From Microbacterium maritypicum (GTDB lineage Bacteria; Actinomycetota; Actinomycetes; Actinomycetales; Microbacteriaceae): DNA of 64,000 nucleotides. Numbering within the stretch: position 1 is the stretch's first letter; the number at the start of each line of letters is the position of its first letter. Under the pieces are notes generated by a model that was not told the origin of the DNA, made no database searches, and was given only the letters and a program-made list of their open reading frames with translations. The position numbers and the translations under genes are program-made. Of this stretch, positions 1-7,688 are shown one piece after another. The stretch covers positions 248,001 to 312,000 of the forward strand of contig NZ_WAAQ01000002.1 of the NCBI RefSeq assembly GCF_008868125.1. The letters run 5' to 3'.

Positions 1-468
1 GATCGAGATCGGGGTGCCGGACGCGGCGAGGGTCTCGATGATGCCAGGCATGAGCTTGTACCTGCCCTCGGCCCGCTGGTACGGGTCGGTGTTGGTGCCG
101 AGGGCGACGGTCTCGTGCTCCCAGCTGCCGCGTCGCAGCTCCTTCTCGAGCACCTCCACCACGTTGACCTTGACGACGATCTGCGAGTCGAAGTCGGCCC
201 CGCCGTCGAGGTCGAGGTACTCGTGGGTTCCGCGGGCGAAGCAATACACGCAGGCATGCGAACACCCCCGATAGGGGTTGATCGTCCAGGCGAAGGGCAT
301 GCGCGAGGCGCCGGGCACATGATTCAGCGCCGACTTCGACAGCACCTCGTGGAACGTCATCCCGGCGAACTCGGGAGTCGTGACGGAGCGCAGGACGCTC
401 GATCGGTCTTCGAGGCCGGGCAGCGCCGCCGCATCCGTCTCTCCGAGCTTCTGTCCCTGCCACCTCAT
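1..468 (-). CDS. Rv2578c-family radical SAM protein (partial, N-terminal 156 residues)
   Basis: Only the first 156 codons are present; the gene runs off the left edge. The protein opens MRWQGQKLGETDAAALPGL, a start typical of Rv2578c-like radical SAM proteins. At residues 69-76 it carries the CxxxCxxC cluster (C69, C73, C76 in GCSHACVYC), which in this superfamily binds the 4Fe-4S cluster that cleaves S-adenosylmethionine. The following ALGTNTDPYQ segment is also characteristic. The substrate of this family is not known to me. The ATG at 466-468 was chosen because it gives the family-typical N-terminus; a shorter start at residue 37 exists, and no clear Shine-Dalgarno sequence precedes 468. 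It is divergent from the carboxypeptidase gene across a 74-base gap. Family assignment is firm; cellular role unknown. Confidence 0.85.
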   Translation of the reverse strand, partial: MRWQGQKLGETDAAALPGLEDRSSVLRSVTTPEFAGMTFHEVLSKSALNHVPGASRMPFAWTINPYRGCSHACVYCFARGTHEYLDLDGGADFDSQIVVKVNVVEVLEKELRRGSWEHETVALGTNTDPYQRAEGRYKLMPGIIETLAASGTPISI

Positions 469-542
469 TCGACAATTCGAACAGAAAGACGATGTTAACG
501 CAAGCGACTCTGCAACTTATCTTCGAATGAGAGGATGGATCA

Positions 543-1472
543 ATGCCCTTCCTGCCGCACCCTCAGCATGCGGCACCGCGGTCCCCGATCCGCGGACCCG
601 CTTTGCCGATCGGTGTCGCCGTGACCGCGATCGGGGTCCTGTTGTCGATCGGTTCCGGTCCGGTGCCGTCCTCCGGCGCCGACTCGATGCCGGTGCCGGT
701 CGCGATCATGCAGGTCCCGCCGGTCAAGGTCGCCGCGACCACGGCGGCCGACCCCTGCGCAGACTCCTCGGTGCAGCAGGCGATCGCGAACGGCGATGAC
801 GCGGCGACGATCGCGGCGTTCGGGGGTGGCGCGGCCTTCCGCGAGGCCGTCGTCGCGGGCAACGCTCCCTGCATCTCGCTCAGTGATCCGGCGCGGCTGT
901 GGGTCGTGGTGAACAAGTCGTCGCCGCTGAACCCGCCAGAGTACGAGCCGACGGACCTCGCCTCGGTGCCGCTGCAGATGACGACGCCGTCCGGGCGCGT
1001 GCGCACCGACGTGGCCGCTGCCGTCGGCGAGATGGCGGATGCGGCGGTCGCTGCCGGTGTCGGGCGGATCGGCGCGAACAACGGATACCGCTCCTACGGC
1101 CTGCAGGTGACGACCTACGGCTCGCACGTGCGATCGCAGGGCCAGGCCGAGGCGGATGCCGGCTCGGCGCGTCCGGGCCACAGTGAGCACCAGACGGGTC
1201 TCGCGCTCGACGTGGTCGCGTGCGGGACGGGCTGCGGCGGACTCGACGGCTTCGGTGCCACGGCGCAGAGCGACTGGGTCGCGGCGCACGCCTGGGAGTA
1301 CGGATTCATCGTGCGCTACGAGCAGGTCGGCACCCCGGTCACGGGGTATGCGCCGGAGCCGTGGCACCTCCGCTATGTCGGCGTCGACCTCGCCGTCGCC
1401 TATCACGAGGGTGGATTCCACACGCTCGAGGAGTTCTTCGCGCTGCCGGCCGCCCCCGACTACGCGCACTGA
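543..1472 (+). CDS. M15/VanY-type D-alanyl-D-alanine carboxypeptidase, exported
   Basis: 309-residue zinc peptidase of the VanY/DacB family, expected to trim the terminal D-Ala of peptidoglycan stem peptides outside the membrane. Residues about 18-37 form a hydrophobic signal/anchor segment, followed by an Ala/Pro-rich linker. The catalytic domain is C-terminal: GYRSY near residue 181, GHSEHQTGLALDV near 211-223 (zinc ligands in the HxxxxxxxD pattern) and EPWHLRY near 271 (catalytic Glu plus third His). Cysteines in the linker and domain (CADSS, APCIS, CGTGC) may form disulfides, fitting an exported protein. GAGAGG lies 8 bases before the ATG, supporting the start. The family is certain; the exact cell-wall substrate is inferred. 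Confidence 0.9.
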   Translation: MPFLPHPQHAAPRSPIRGPALPIGVAVTAIGVLLSIGSGPVPSSGADSMPVPVAIMQVPPVKVAATTAADPCADSSVQQAIANGDDAATIAAFGGGAAFREAVVAGNAPCISLSDPARLWVVVNKSSPLNPPEYEPTDLASVPLQMTTPSGRVRTDVAAAVGEMADAAVAAGVGRIGANNGYRSYGLQVTTYGSHVRSQGQAEADAGSARPGHSEHQTGLALDVVACGTGCGGLDGFGATAQSDWVAAHAWEYGFIVRYEQVGTPVTGYAPEPWHLRYVGVDLAVAYHEGGFHTLEEFFALPAAPDYAH

Positions 1473-1485
1473 ATCGGCGCGGAAC

Positions 1486-1515
1486 ACCACGGTTGCGGCA
1501 TCCGACAACCGCGGT
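1486..1515 (+). terminator. Possible hairpin terminator after the carboxypeptidase gene
   Basis: A 10-bp stem (ACCACGGTTG pairing with CAACCGCGGT, one mismatch) with a 10-base loop lies 14 bases after the stop codon. It is followed by a short T-containing stretch but no clear U-tract. It may end transcription of the carboxypeptidase gene. Confidence 0.4.
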
Positions 1516-1624
1516 ACCCAGTGTCACGTTTTATGGGATGCATTCTCACAACGTCCTGTCCTGGACCGGTTGTGCGACGTAGAATCGCCGGAGCAACGAT
1601 GCATGAGACGTTCAGGAGGACGGC

Positions 1625-2788
1625 ATGGAACGCGACATCTACGACGAGGATCACGAGGCATTCCGGGACCTGGTCAAGGACTTCGTCAAGCGCCACGTGA
1701 CCAACGAGGCGATCGAGCGGTGGGACGCCGCGGGGGAGATCGACCGGGCGACGATGCTGGCCGCCGGAGAGGCGGGTCTGATCGGCCTGTCGGTCCCGGA
1801 GGAGTTCGGTGGCGCCGGCATGCTGCAGGACTACCGCTTCCGCACGATCGTGATGGAGGAGGTCATCGCCTCCGGCGCGGGTTCGCTGGCCGGTGCCTTC
1901 GGCATCCAGGACGACCTGGCCGTGCCCTACCTCGTGCACATGGGAACGCAGGAGCAGAAGGAGAAGTGGCTGCCTCGCATGGCCACGGGTGAGGTGCTCG
2001 GCGCGCTCGCCATGACCGACCCTGGTGCGGGTTCGGATCTGCGTGGCATCAAGACCAACGCCAAGAAGGTCGACGGCGGCTACATCCTCAACGGTGCGAA
2101 GACGTTCATTTCCTCCGGTACGACGGCCGACGTCGTCGTGACCTTCGTCAAGACCGGTGAAGGCAACCGTCCCGACGCCTTCAGCCTGCTGCTCGTGGAG
2201 AAGGGCATGGAGGGCTTCGACCAGGGCAAGAAGCTCAGCAAGATGGGCTTCCACGGCTGGGGCACGGCCGAGCTCAGCTTCACCGACGTGTTCGTCCCTG
2301 ACGAGAACCTCATCAGCGGCAAGGAGGGTCAGGGGTTCATCCAGCTGATGCTGAACCTGCCGCTCGAGCGTCTCTCGATCGGCGTCGCCGCAGCCGCAGC
2401 CGCGCAGGCCGCCCTCGACTGGACCGTCGCCTACACGAAGGACCGCGAGGCGTTCGGCGAGCGCATCGCCGACTTCCAGAACACCCGCTTCCGGCTCGCC
2501 GACATGGCCGCGACCACCGATGCGATGTGGGCGTACATCGACCGCGCGTTGCTCGCCTACAAGAACAGCACGCTCACCGCCGAGGACGCCGCGAAGGTCA
2601 AGTTCTGGGCTACCGAGCGCGAGTGGGAGGTGCTCGACACGGGCGTGCAGCTGCACGGCGGTTACGGCTACATCATGGAGTACCCGATCGCCCGCGCCTT
2701 CACCGATGCTCGGGTGCACCGCATCTACGGCGGCACGAACGAGATCATGCGCGATCTCGTCGGCCGTCAGATCGTCGGCAAGCGCTGA
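1625..2788 (+). CDS. Acyl-CoA dehydrogenase, long-chain/isovaleryl type
   Basis: 387-residue FAD-dependent acyl-CoA dehydrogenase, full length for the family. It oxidises acyl-CoA to trans-2-enoyl-CoA in fatty-acid or branched-chain amino-acid breakdown, passing electrons to ETF. The order is an N-terminal helical domain, the FAD/substrate signature AMTDPGAGSDLRGIKT, and a C-terminal four-helix domain with LHGGYGYIMEYPIARAFTD. The C-terminal motif is IYGGTNEIM, so the catalytic Glu of the medium-chain class (IYEGT) is absent. LPLER (Glu248) instead matches the helix-G catalytic Glu of the long-chain and isovaleryl classes. An AGGAGGA Shine-Dalgarno at 1614-1620 fixes the start. It is monocistronic, followed by a strong hairpin. 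Chain-length preference cannot be read from the sequence. Confidence 0.92.
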   Translation: MERDIYDEDHEAFRDLVKDFVKRHVTNEAIERWDAAGEIDRATMLAAGEAGLIGLSVPEEFGGAGMLQDYRFRTIVMEEVIASGAGSLAGAFGIQDDLAVPYLVHMGTQEQKEKWLPRMATGEVLGALAMTDPGAGSDLRGIKTNAKKVDGGYILNGAKTFISSGTTADVVVTFVKTGEGNRPDAFSLLLVEKGMEGFDQGKKLSKMGFHGWGTAELSFTDVFVPDENLISGKEGQGFIQLMLNLPLERLSIGVAAAAAAQAALDWTVAYTKDREAFGERIADFQNTRFRLADMAATTDAMWAYIDRALLAYKNSTLTAEDAAKVKFWATEREWEVLDTGVQLHGGYGYIMEYPIARAFTDARVHRIYGGTNEIMRDLVGRQIVGKR

Positions 2789-2801
2789 CGTCACCTGCGC
2801 A

Positions 2802-2836
2802 GAAGAGGCCCCGGATGCGGCATCCGGGGCCTCTTC
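2802..2836 (+). terminator. Strong intrinsic-type hairpin after the acyl-CoA dehydrogenase
   Basis: A perfect 15-bp inverted repeat (GAAGAGGCCCCGGAT and its complement) encloses a 5-base loop 14 bases after the stop codon. The right arm ends in CTTCCTGT rather than a pure T run, as is common in high-GC actinobacteria. Confidence 0.8.
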
Positions 2837-2949
2837 CTGTCCCTGCTGTATCGCCGGACCTCGGTGCCACCAGGCATTCGGAGCGACGCACTCCTGGCGG
2901 CTGACTCGGTTCTCGGTCTTCACGACATGCCGGTCGCACCGGTATTCAA

Positions 2950-2965
2950 TAGAACATAAATTCGA
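2950..2965 (+). promoter_or_regulatory. SOS-box-like LexA site upstream of the DUF222-HNH gene
   Basis: TAGAACATAAATTCGA matches the actinobacterial LexA box TCGAAC-N4-GTTCGA at 10 of 12 half-site positions with the exact 4-base spacer. It overlaps the likely -35 region of the next gene, a position suited to repression. DUF222/13E12-type HNH genes are known LexA targets in mycobacteria, so family knowledge agrees. Binding is inferred. Confidence 0.6.
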
Positions 2966-2984
2966 ATGTCGAGACGGTTCGCGG

Positions 2985-2990
2985 TAGAAT
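2985..2990 (+). promoter_or_regulatory. Likely -10 element (TAGAAT) giving a leaderless HNH transcript
   Basis: TAGAAT ends 6 bases before the ATG at 2996, the spacing seen in leaderless actinobacterial mRNAs. TTCGAA at 2961-2966, overlapping the SOS-like box, could serve as the -35 with an 18-base spacer. No Shine-Dalgarno precedes 2996, which also fits leaderless translation. Confidence 0.5.
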
Positions 2991-2995
2991 CGAGT

Positions 2996-4402
2996 ATGTC
3001 GAAATTGACCGCGTTGCACGAGGCGATGTCACGCCTCGATGAGGCGTGGTCAGATGCCGGTGACTCCGGAGAGCTGTCCCGCGAGCAGCTGATCGAGGTG
3101 AGCGCGTCTATCGGGGTGTTGCGGCGTCGGTTGGATGCCGTGCATGTGTCGGTGGCGGCGTGCATCTCCCGCGAGTCACGTCCAGAGCTCGGGGCGGAGA
3201 GCCTGGCCAAGCAGCAGGGCTACCGCAACCCGGCGACGTTGATCGCGGCAGCCACGGGGGTGTCGACCGGTGATGCGTCGCGCCTCGTCAAGGTGGGAGA
3301 GGCGACGGCACCCCGGAGCGACCTTCTGGGTGCGCGTCTGCCGGCGAAGTATCCGCTGGTGAGCGAGGCGCTGGATTCGGGGGCGCTCGGTGCTCCCGCC
3401 GCCGCGATGATCATCGGGTTGCTCGATCGTTGTCGGATCGCCACGGGGGTGGAGCGTGTCGTCGAAGCCGAGCGCATGCTGGCGGAGAAGGCGGCAGGTC
3501 TGGCACTCGACGATGTGCGCAAGCTCGTGGTCCGTGCAGAAGCATGGCTCGATCCGGATGGTCTGGAGCCTCGTGAGGAAGAGCGCCGCGGCAGGCGCGC
3601 GCTGACACTGTTCGAGCGTGAGGGAATGGTGCATCTGAACGCCGTGCTCGATGTCGAGACCGCGGCGCCGGTCGTCACCGCGATCCGGGGCTACGTGACC
3701 GCCGTGTTCGCCGCGCGGAAAGACGCGCCCGATGCGGAAGCGCCCGATGCGGATCGGCGGACGGTGCCGATGATCCAGGCCGATGCCCTCGCGGTGTTCT
3801 GCGCGCACGTGCTCGGGTGTGAGCAGCGGGTGCCGGTCGCCGGTGCGACGGTGATCGTGCGGATGAACCTCGACGATCTGGAGGCCGGCACGGGGTCGGC
3901 GACCGTGGACGGGGTCGATCAGCCGGTCAGCGTCGAGGCCGCGCGGCGGATGGCGGCCGGGGGCAGCGTGATCCCGTGTGTTCTCGGCGGAGACAGCGAG
4001 ATCCTCGATTGGGGACGGGAGAAGCGGTTGTTCACCCGGGCGCAACGGCTGGCGCTGGTAGAGCGTGATGGGGGATGCGCGATGTGCGGGTTGCCGCCGG
4101 AGACGACCAAGGCGCATCACATTCGATGGTGGAGACGAGACCACGGGCCGACCGATCTCTCCAACGGGGTGCTGCTGTGCGAAACGTGTCACCATCGCAT
4201 CCACGACAACGGGTGGCAGATCCGCATCGATACTGCCGGGAGCGGGAGCGGGAGCGGGAGCGGGAGCGGGAGCGGGAGCGGGAGCGGGAGCGGGAGCGGG
4301 AGCGGGACGGCGGCGCGGGTGTGGTTCATTCCGCCGCGATACGTCGACTCTGCGCGAACCCCGAGGCTCGGAGGCCGCCTACGCTTCGACATCGCGGCCT
4401 GA
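2996..4402 (+). CDS. DUF222 / HNH endonuclease domain protein (13E12-type) with Gly-Ser tail repeat
   Basis: 468-residue protein of the DUF222-HNH family, which is multicopy in many Microbacteriaceae and related to the mycobacterial 13E12 repeat. Residues about 1-330 are the helical DUF222 region. Residues about 361-403 form a metal-bound HNH nuclease core: C361xxC364, AHHIRWW (H374, H375), N390, then CETCHHRIH (C395, C398, H403). Near the C-terminus 11 Gly-Ser pairs are encoded by a perfect 6-base repeat, then a conserved-looking PPRYVD tail follows. The start at 2996 was preferred over an in-frame ATG at 2966 because 2966 sits directly against the SOS-like box and lacks a ribosome site. Probable DNA-damage-induced nuclease; the biological role of the family is unsettled. 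Confidence 0.85.
   Translation: MSKLTALHEAMSRLDEAWSDAGDSGELSREQLIEVSASIGVLRRRLDAVHVSVAACISRESRPELGAESLAKQQGYRNPATLIAAATGVSTGDASRLVKVGEATAPRSDLLGARLPAKYPLVSEALDSGALGAPAAAMIIGLLDRCRIATGVERVVEAERMLAEKAAGLALDDVRKLVVRAEAWLDPDGLEPREEERRGRRALTLFEREGMVHLNAVLDVETAAPVVTAIRGYVTAVFAARKDAPDAEAPDADRRTVPMIQADALAVFCAHVLGCEQRVPVAGATVIVRMNLDDLEAGTGSATVDGVDQPVSVEAARRMAAGGSVIPCVLGGDSEILDWGREKRLFTRAQRLALVERDGGCAMCGLPPETTKAHHIRWWRRDHGPTDLSNGVLLCETCHHRIHDNGWQIRIDTAGSGSGSGSGSGSGSGSGSGSGSGTAARVWFIPPRYVDSARTPRLGGRLRFDIAA
4238..4303 (+). repeat. Perfect 6-bp tandem repeat, GGGAGC x 11, inside the HNH gene
   Basis: Eleven uninterrupted copies of GGGAGC encode an 11-unit Gly-Ser tract. Because the unit is 6 bases, gain or loss of copies by slippage changes length without shifting frame. 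Confidence 0.95.
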
Positions 4403-4444
4403 CGACGTCGCTGCCTGACCACGTCGCTGCCTGACGACGTCGCG
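4397..4444 (+). repeat. 16-bp tandem repeat, three copies, across the HNH stop codon
   Basis: Units at 4397-4412, 4413-4428 and 4429-4444 read GCCTGACGACGTCGCT with one substitution in each of the second and third copies. The first unit contains the TGA stop of the HNH gene. The rest lies in the gap before the decayed ECF gene. Confidence 0.85.
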
Positions 4445-4503
4445 GCTCGACGTCACGGCCCGGCGATGTCACCGCCCGGCGTGTGCGGCTGCGCTCTCGC
4501 GGT

Positions 4504-4980
4504 TTAGCGGTGCCTGCCGATTCCCGCCCTGCGGAGACGGTCGGCGATCAGGATGCCGAGGGCCGTGCCGCCGACGCAGCTGGCGATCGCCACGACGAAG
4601 AAGGCGATCTGGGCGAAGAGAGACATGGACCCGAGGTCGAACCACGCCCACGCCGAGATCGGATACACGATGCCCACGATGACGGCACCGAGATAGTGCA
4701 TCCAGGTGCCCCAGTAGCGCCAGAGCACGAACAGGAACGGCAGCTCCGTGAAGGCCGCCCACCAGAGATTGGTCAGCACGGTCGAGAACCGGTTCATCGG
4801 TGCGAGAAACACTGCTCCCGCCACACCGAGCGCCGCACAGGTCAGCAGGCGTTCTTGTCTACCCCGCGCTCGCCGACGGGGTGCTTGCGGGCGCCCGCGG
4901 CGAGCGCCTGCTCGCCCGCCGCATAGCCGCGGAACGGAGCCTCCGGCAGGGTGGCACGGGCGCGAGCGCCCAGATACGCC
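4504..4980 (-). pseudogene. Decayed ECF transporter S-component (YkoE-like), frameshifted and internally deleted
   Basis: The 3' part (4504 to about 4850) reads RLLTCAALGVAGAVFLAPMN and then a C-terminal membrane region ending LADRLRRAGIG-like. It aligns with the intact S component at 8989-9534 at both ends (compare LLVCAAIGVATGI and the final 88 residues) but skips about 65 central residues. No ATG, GTG or TTG start precedes the first helix in this frame. High-GC3 coding continues upstream in a different frame (reading ARKHPVGERGVDKN), and one extra C near 4852 would join VDKN to RLLTCAALG. That upstream stretch is itself in frame with, but after, the EcfT stop and has no start codon. I read this as a remnant of a second substrate-binding subunit. 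A sequencing error could explain the frameshift but not the missing helices. Confidence 0.55.
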
Positions 4981-4982
4981 TT

Positions 4983-5801
4983 TCAGGGAAGCTGCCAGGG
5001 GAAGGACACGACGAAGATCGCCGCCGACGCCAGCAGGGTCGCGACGGTGAAGACGGTGTCCCGTGTGCGGAACGGGACGAGGTGTCGTTCTGTGCGCGTC
5101 GAGTGCGCACCGAATGCACGCGAGTCCATCGCGAGTGCCACGCGCTCTGCGTGACGGATGGCCCCGGCCAGCAGCGGCACGATGTACCCCCACCCCCGAG
5201 CGATGCGCGCGAAGGGTCCGCGTCCGCCGTGATGCCCGCGCACCCGATGAGCGGCCCTGATCACCGACAGCTCATGGCCGAACCGCGGCACGAACCGGAA
5301 CGCGGCCAGGGCCGTGTAGCCGATCCGGTAGGGAACCCGCAGCTGCTGCACACTGGCCCGCACGAGATCGGGGCCGCTGGTGGTGAGCCCGCCGACGAGC
5401 GCGAGCGCGACGATGGAGCCGAGCCGCAGCGCGGTCGCGAAACCGATCAGCAGAGCCCCGCTGTAGAGCGTCCAGTCGCCGATCTGCAGGACGGGGGCAC
5501 TGCCGGCGACGAGGCCGGCATCGACCCACAGCGAGAAGCCGACACCGATCAGAAGCATGCCGGCGGGGAGCCCGAGCAGCAGCAGGGCGAGGAGTCTGCC
5601 CGTCAGGCGTGCGCCGACCAGGATCAGGGCGTAGGCGAGCAGCAGGAAGGCCACAGGGGTGGCCAGATCCCGCACGAAGACCAGCAGCACCATCGCCGGC
5701 GCGAATCCGGCGATCTTCGCGAGCGGGTTCAGCGCGTACAGGAACTGTCGTCGCGATGTCGCCGTCATCCGTGCGTAGGGGTCGAACGTCGCCGTGGTCA
5801 C
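4983..5801 (-). CDS. ecfT: ECF transporter transmembrane subunit EcfT (CbiQ family)
   Basis: 272-residue integral membrane protein, the T subunit that couples the two ATPases of an energy-coupling-factor importer to its substrate-binding S component. It starts with ALNPLAKIAG, a typical EcfT N-terminus, then has about five hydrophobic segments. The cytoplasmic coupling region includes FVPRFGHELSVIRAAHRVRG and AMDSRAFG, the latter matching the conserved Arg-Gly coupling-helix motif. The ATG overlaps the stop of the upstream ATPase gene by 4 bases, indicating translational coupling. Downstream is only a decayed S-component gene; the intact S gene lies about 3.7 kb away at 8989-9534. The transported substrate is not revealed by EcfT itself. 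Confidence 0.9.
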   Translation of the reverse strand: MTTATFDPYARMTATSRRQFLYALNPLAKIAGFAPAMVLLVFVRDLATPVAFLLLAYALILVGARLTGRLLALLLLGLPAGMLLIGVGFSLWVDAGLVAGSAPVLQIGDWTLYSGALLIGFATALRLGSIVALALVGGLTTSGPDLVRASVQQLRVPYRIGYTALAAFRFVPRFGHELSVIRAAHRVRGHHGGRGPFARIARGWGYIVPLLAGAIRHAERVALAMDSRAFGAHSTRTERHLVPFRTRDTVFTVATLLASAAIFVVSFPWQLP

Positions 5802-7504
5802 GAGGTCGCTCCGAGCCCGGCGGAGGTCAGCACGCGCTGCAGGGCCGGCAGGCGCAGTCCCGCGGCGGCGAACAGCTGCTCGTCCTGCAGAAGAGCGGCG
5901 GTGGGCCCGACCGCCCGCACCCGACCATCGGCGAGGACGACGACATGGGTGGTGTGCTCGGCCACGAGCTGGAGGTCATGCGTGACGATCACGATCGTCG
6001 TCCCCTCCGCACGCAGGTTCTGCAGCAGCTCGAGGAGCTCGGCGGCCCTGGCGCGGTCCTGTCCGAAGGTGGGTTCGTCGAGCGCCAGCACGCGCGGACG
6101 GGTGATCAGCGCGGTACCCACCGACAGCCGCCGCTTCTCGCCGCCGGAGAGCAGGAACGGATGCACATCCGCCTTGTGCTCCAGCCCGAAGCGGGTGAGC
6201 ATCTCGTCGACGCGGGCCGAGATCTCGGCATCCGGCACGTGGCGCAGCCGCAGACCGTGGGCCAGCTCGTCGAAGACCGTCGCCGCGATGAACTGGTGCT
6301 CCGGATTCTGGAACACGAACCCGATGCGTGCGGCGAGGTCGCGCGGAGACGCGGCCCCCGCGTCGACGCCGTCCACGGACACCTGACCGCGCGGCGGGGG
6401 GACGACGCTGGCGAGCGACTGGATCAGCGTGGTCTTGCCCGCACCGTTCGCACCGACGATGGCCGTGAGGCTGCCGGCCTCGAGGTCGAGGTCGATCCCG
6501 TGCAGGATCTCGGTCCGGCGACGGCGCACGGTCAGCCCGCGAGCGCGGATGATCGGCGGCGCCTGGCGTCCCGTCTCGCCGTCGCTCTCGTCGCTCAGCG
6601 GCCCGGAACCTCCGGCGCCGGGCGGCCGGGCGGAGCGGGAGGAGACTCCCTCGCGCTCGAGCGCGGCAGCGAGCTCCTGCGGCGACAGCGGCAGCGGGTC
6701 GAGGGAGATCCCCTGACCCCGAAGGCGCAGCGCAGCCAGGGTGGCGCCGGGAAGCCACACGCCCATCCCGACCAGCTCATCGGCATGCTCGCGGATGACC
6801 TCGGCGGCCGGTCCGTCGAAGGCGACGCGACCTTCGCGGTCGAGCACGATCGCACGCGTGACGAACGCCATCGCCGCGTCGAGGTTGTGCTCCACGAGCA
6901 GGATGGCGCGGTCTCCGGCGGCGACGACCTCCGCCAGGGCGGCGTACACGTCGTCGATGCCCTGCGGGTCGAGGTTGGCCGTCGGCTCGTCGAGCACGAT
7001 CAGCGCAGATCCCATCGCGAGAGCGCCCGCGATCGCGAGTCTCTGCCTCCCTCCACCGGAGAGATGGTCGGGGTTCTCATCGCGCCGATCCCAGAGGCCG
7101 ACCCGTCGCAGTGCTTCCTCGACGCGACTCTCGACGACATCGAGCGGGAGCAGCAGGTTCTCGGGGCCGAACGCGACCTCGTCGTAGACGCTTCCGGTGA
7201 CGATCTGCGCATCGGGGTCCTGGAAGACCATCGCGACCTGTGTGCTCAGCACGGCCGTCTGCGCGCTCGCGGTGTCGATCCCGCCCGCCTCGACGGTGCC
7301 GACCATGCGCGCGGGGAGTGCGTGGGGGATCAGGCCGTTCAGCGCGAGGGTGAGCGTCGACTTGCCGGAACCGGACGGTCCGAGCAGGAGCACGACTTCG
7401 CCCGCGTCGATGTCGAAGGTCACATCGCGTGGTGAGGGGTGCGCCGCATCGGCGTGGGTGAGCGAGAGCTCACGCACGCGGAGCAGGGGCGCGGATGGGC
7501 GCAC
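5798..7504 (-). CDS. ECF transporter dual ATPase (fused EcfA-EcfA', YkoD-like)
   Basis: 568-residue fusion of two ABC ATPases that powers an ECF importer at the inner face of the membrane. The first domain has Walker A GPSGSGKST at 42-50, signature LSGGGRQRLAIAG and Walker B ending LIVLDEP. The second has Walker A GANGAGKTT near 351, signature LSGGEKRRLSVG and VLALDEPT. Both nucleotide sites therefore look complete. The linker around residue 290-315 is Gly/Ser/Pro rich. The start is GTG at 7502-7504; ribosome-site evidence is weak. The promoter region contains an iron-box-like palindrome (7542-7560), suggesting DtxR/IdeR control. Fused ATPases of this kind accompany YkoE-type S components, which fits the neighbouring genes; the substrate (often predicted as a vitamin or metal-related compound) remains open. 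Confidence 0.9.
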   Translation of the reverse strand: MRPSAPLLRVRELSLTHADAAHPSPRDVTFDIDAGEVVLLLGPSGSGKSTLTLALNGLIPHALPARMVGTVEAGGIDTASAQTAVLSTQVAMVFQDPDAQIVTGSVYDEVAFGPENLLLPLDVVESRVEEALRRVGLWDRRDENPDHLSGGGRQRLAIAGALAMGSALIVLDEPTANLDPQGIDDVYAALAEVVAAGDRAILLVEHNLDAAMAFVTRAIVLDREGRVAFDGPAAEVIREHADELVGMGVWLPGATLAALRLRGQGISLDPLPLSPQELAAALEREGVSSRSARPPGAGGSGPLSDESDGETGRQAPPIIRARGLTVRRRRTEILHGIDLDLEAGSLTAIVGANGAGKTTLIQSLASVVPPPRGQVSVDGVDAGAASPRDLAARIGFVFQNPEHQFIAATVFDELAHGLRLRHVPDAEISARVDEMLTRFGLEHKADVHPFLLSGGEKRRLSVGTALITRPRVLALDEPTFGQDRARAAELLELLQNLRAEGTTIVIVTHDLQLVAEHTTHVVVLADGRVRAVGPTAALLQDEQLFAAAGLRLPALQRVLTSAGLGATS

Positions 7505-7541
7505 GGTGGAGTCCCGGGTCGGCGGATCGTACCCCTCTAAC

Positions 7542-7560
7542 TTAGCTGAGCCTTACCTGA
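7542..7560 (+). promoter_or_regulatory. Iron-box-like palindrome (candidate DtxR/IdeR operator)
   Basis: TTAGCTGAGCCTTACCTGA on the plus strand is, in reverse complement, TCAGGTAAGGCTCAGCTAA. It matches the DtxR consensus TTAGGTTAGGCTAACCTAA at 15 of 19 positions. It sits 38 bases upstream of the dual ATPase gene and about 130 bases upstream of the divergent acyltransferase gene. A TGATAAT -10-like element (7558-7564) overlaps it on the plus strand. Iron control is inferred from the match. Confidence 0.55.
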
Positions 7561-7688
7561 TAATCCATGCGCGCAGAAGCCCTCTTCCGGATGACAGCGG
7601 TCATCCCGAAGGCGGACGCGCTGTGCCCGCATGCAGGGCATCGTCGTAGAGGCGTCATTCTGTGCGCCGAACGGAACAAGGGGAGAAC

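Noticed and set aside
477..492. TCGAAC near the radical SAM start as another LexA box
   Set aside because: The partner half site AGACGA matches only 3 of 6 positions, so symmetry is poor.
2966..2995. Upstream ATG at 2966 as start of the HNH protein
   Set aside because: It directly abuts the SOS-like box and lies within the promoter, with no ribosome site; 2996 fits a leaderless start.
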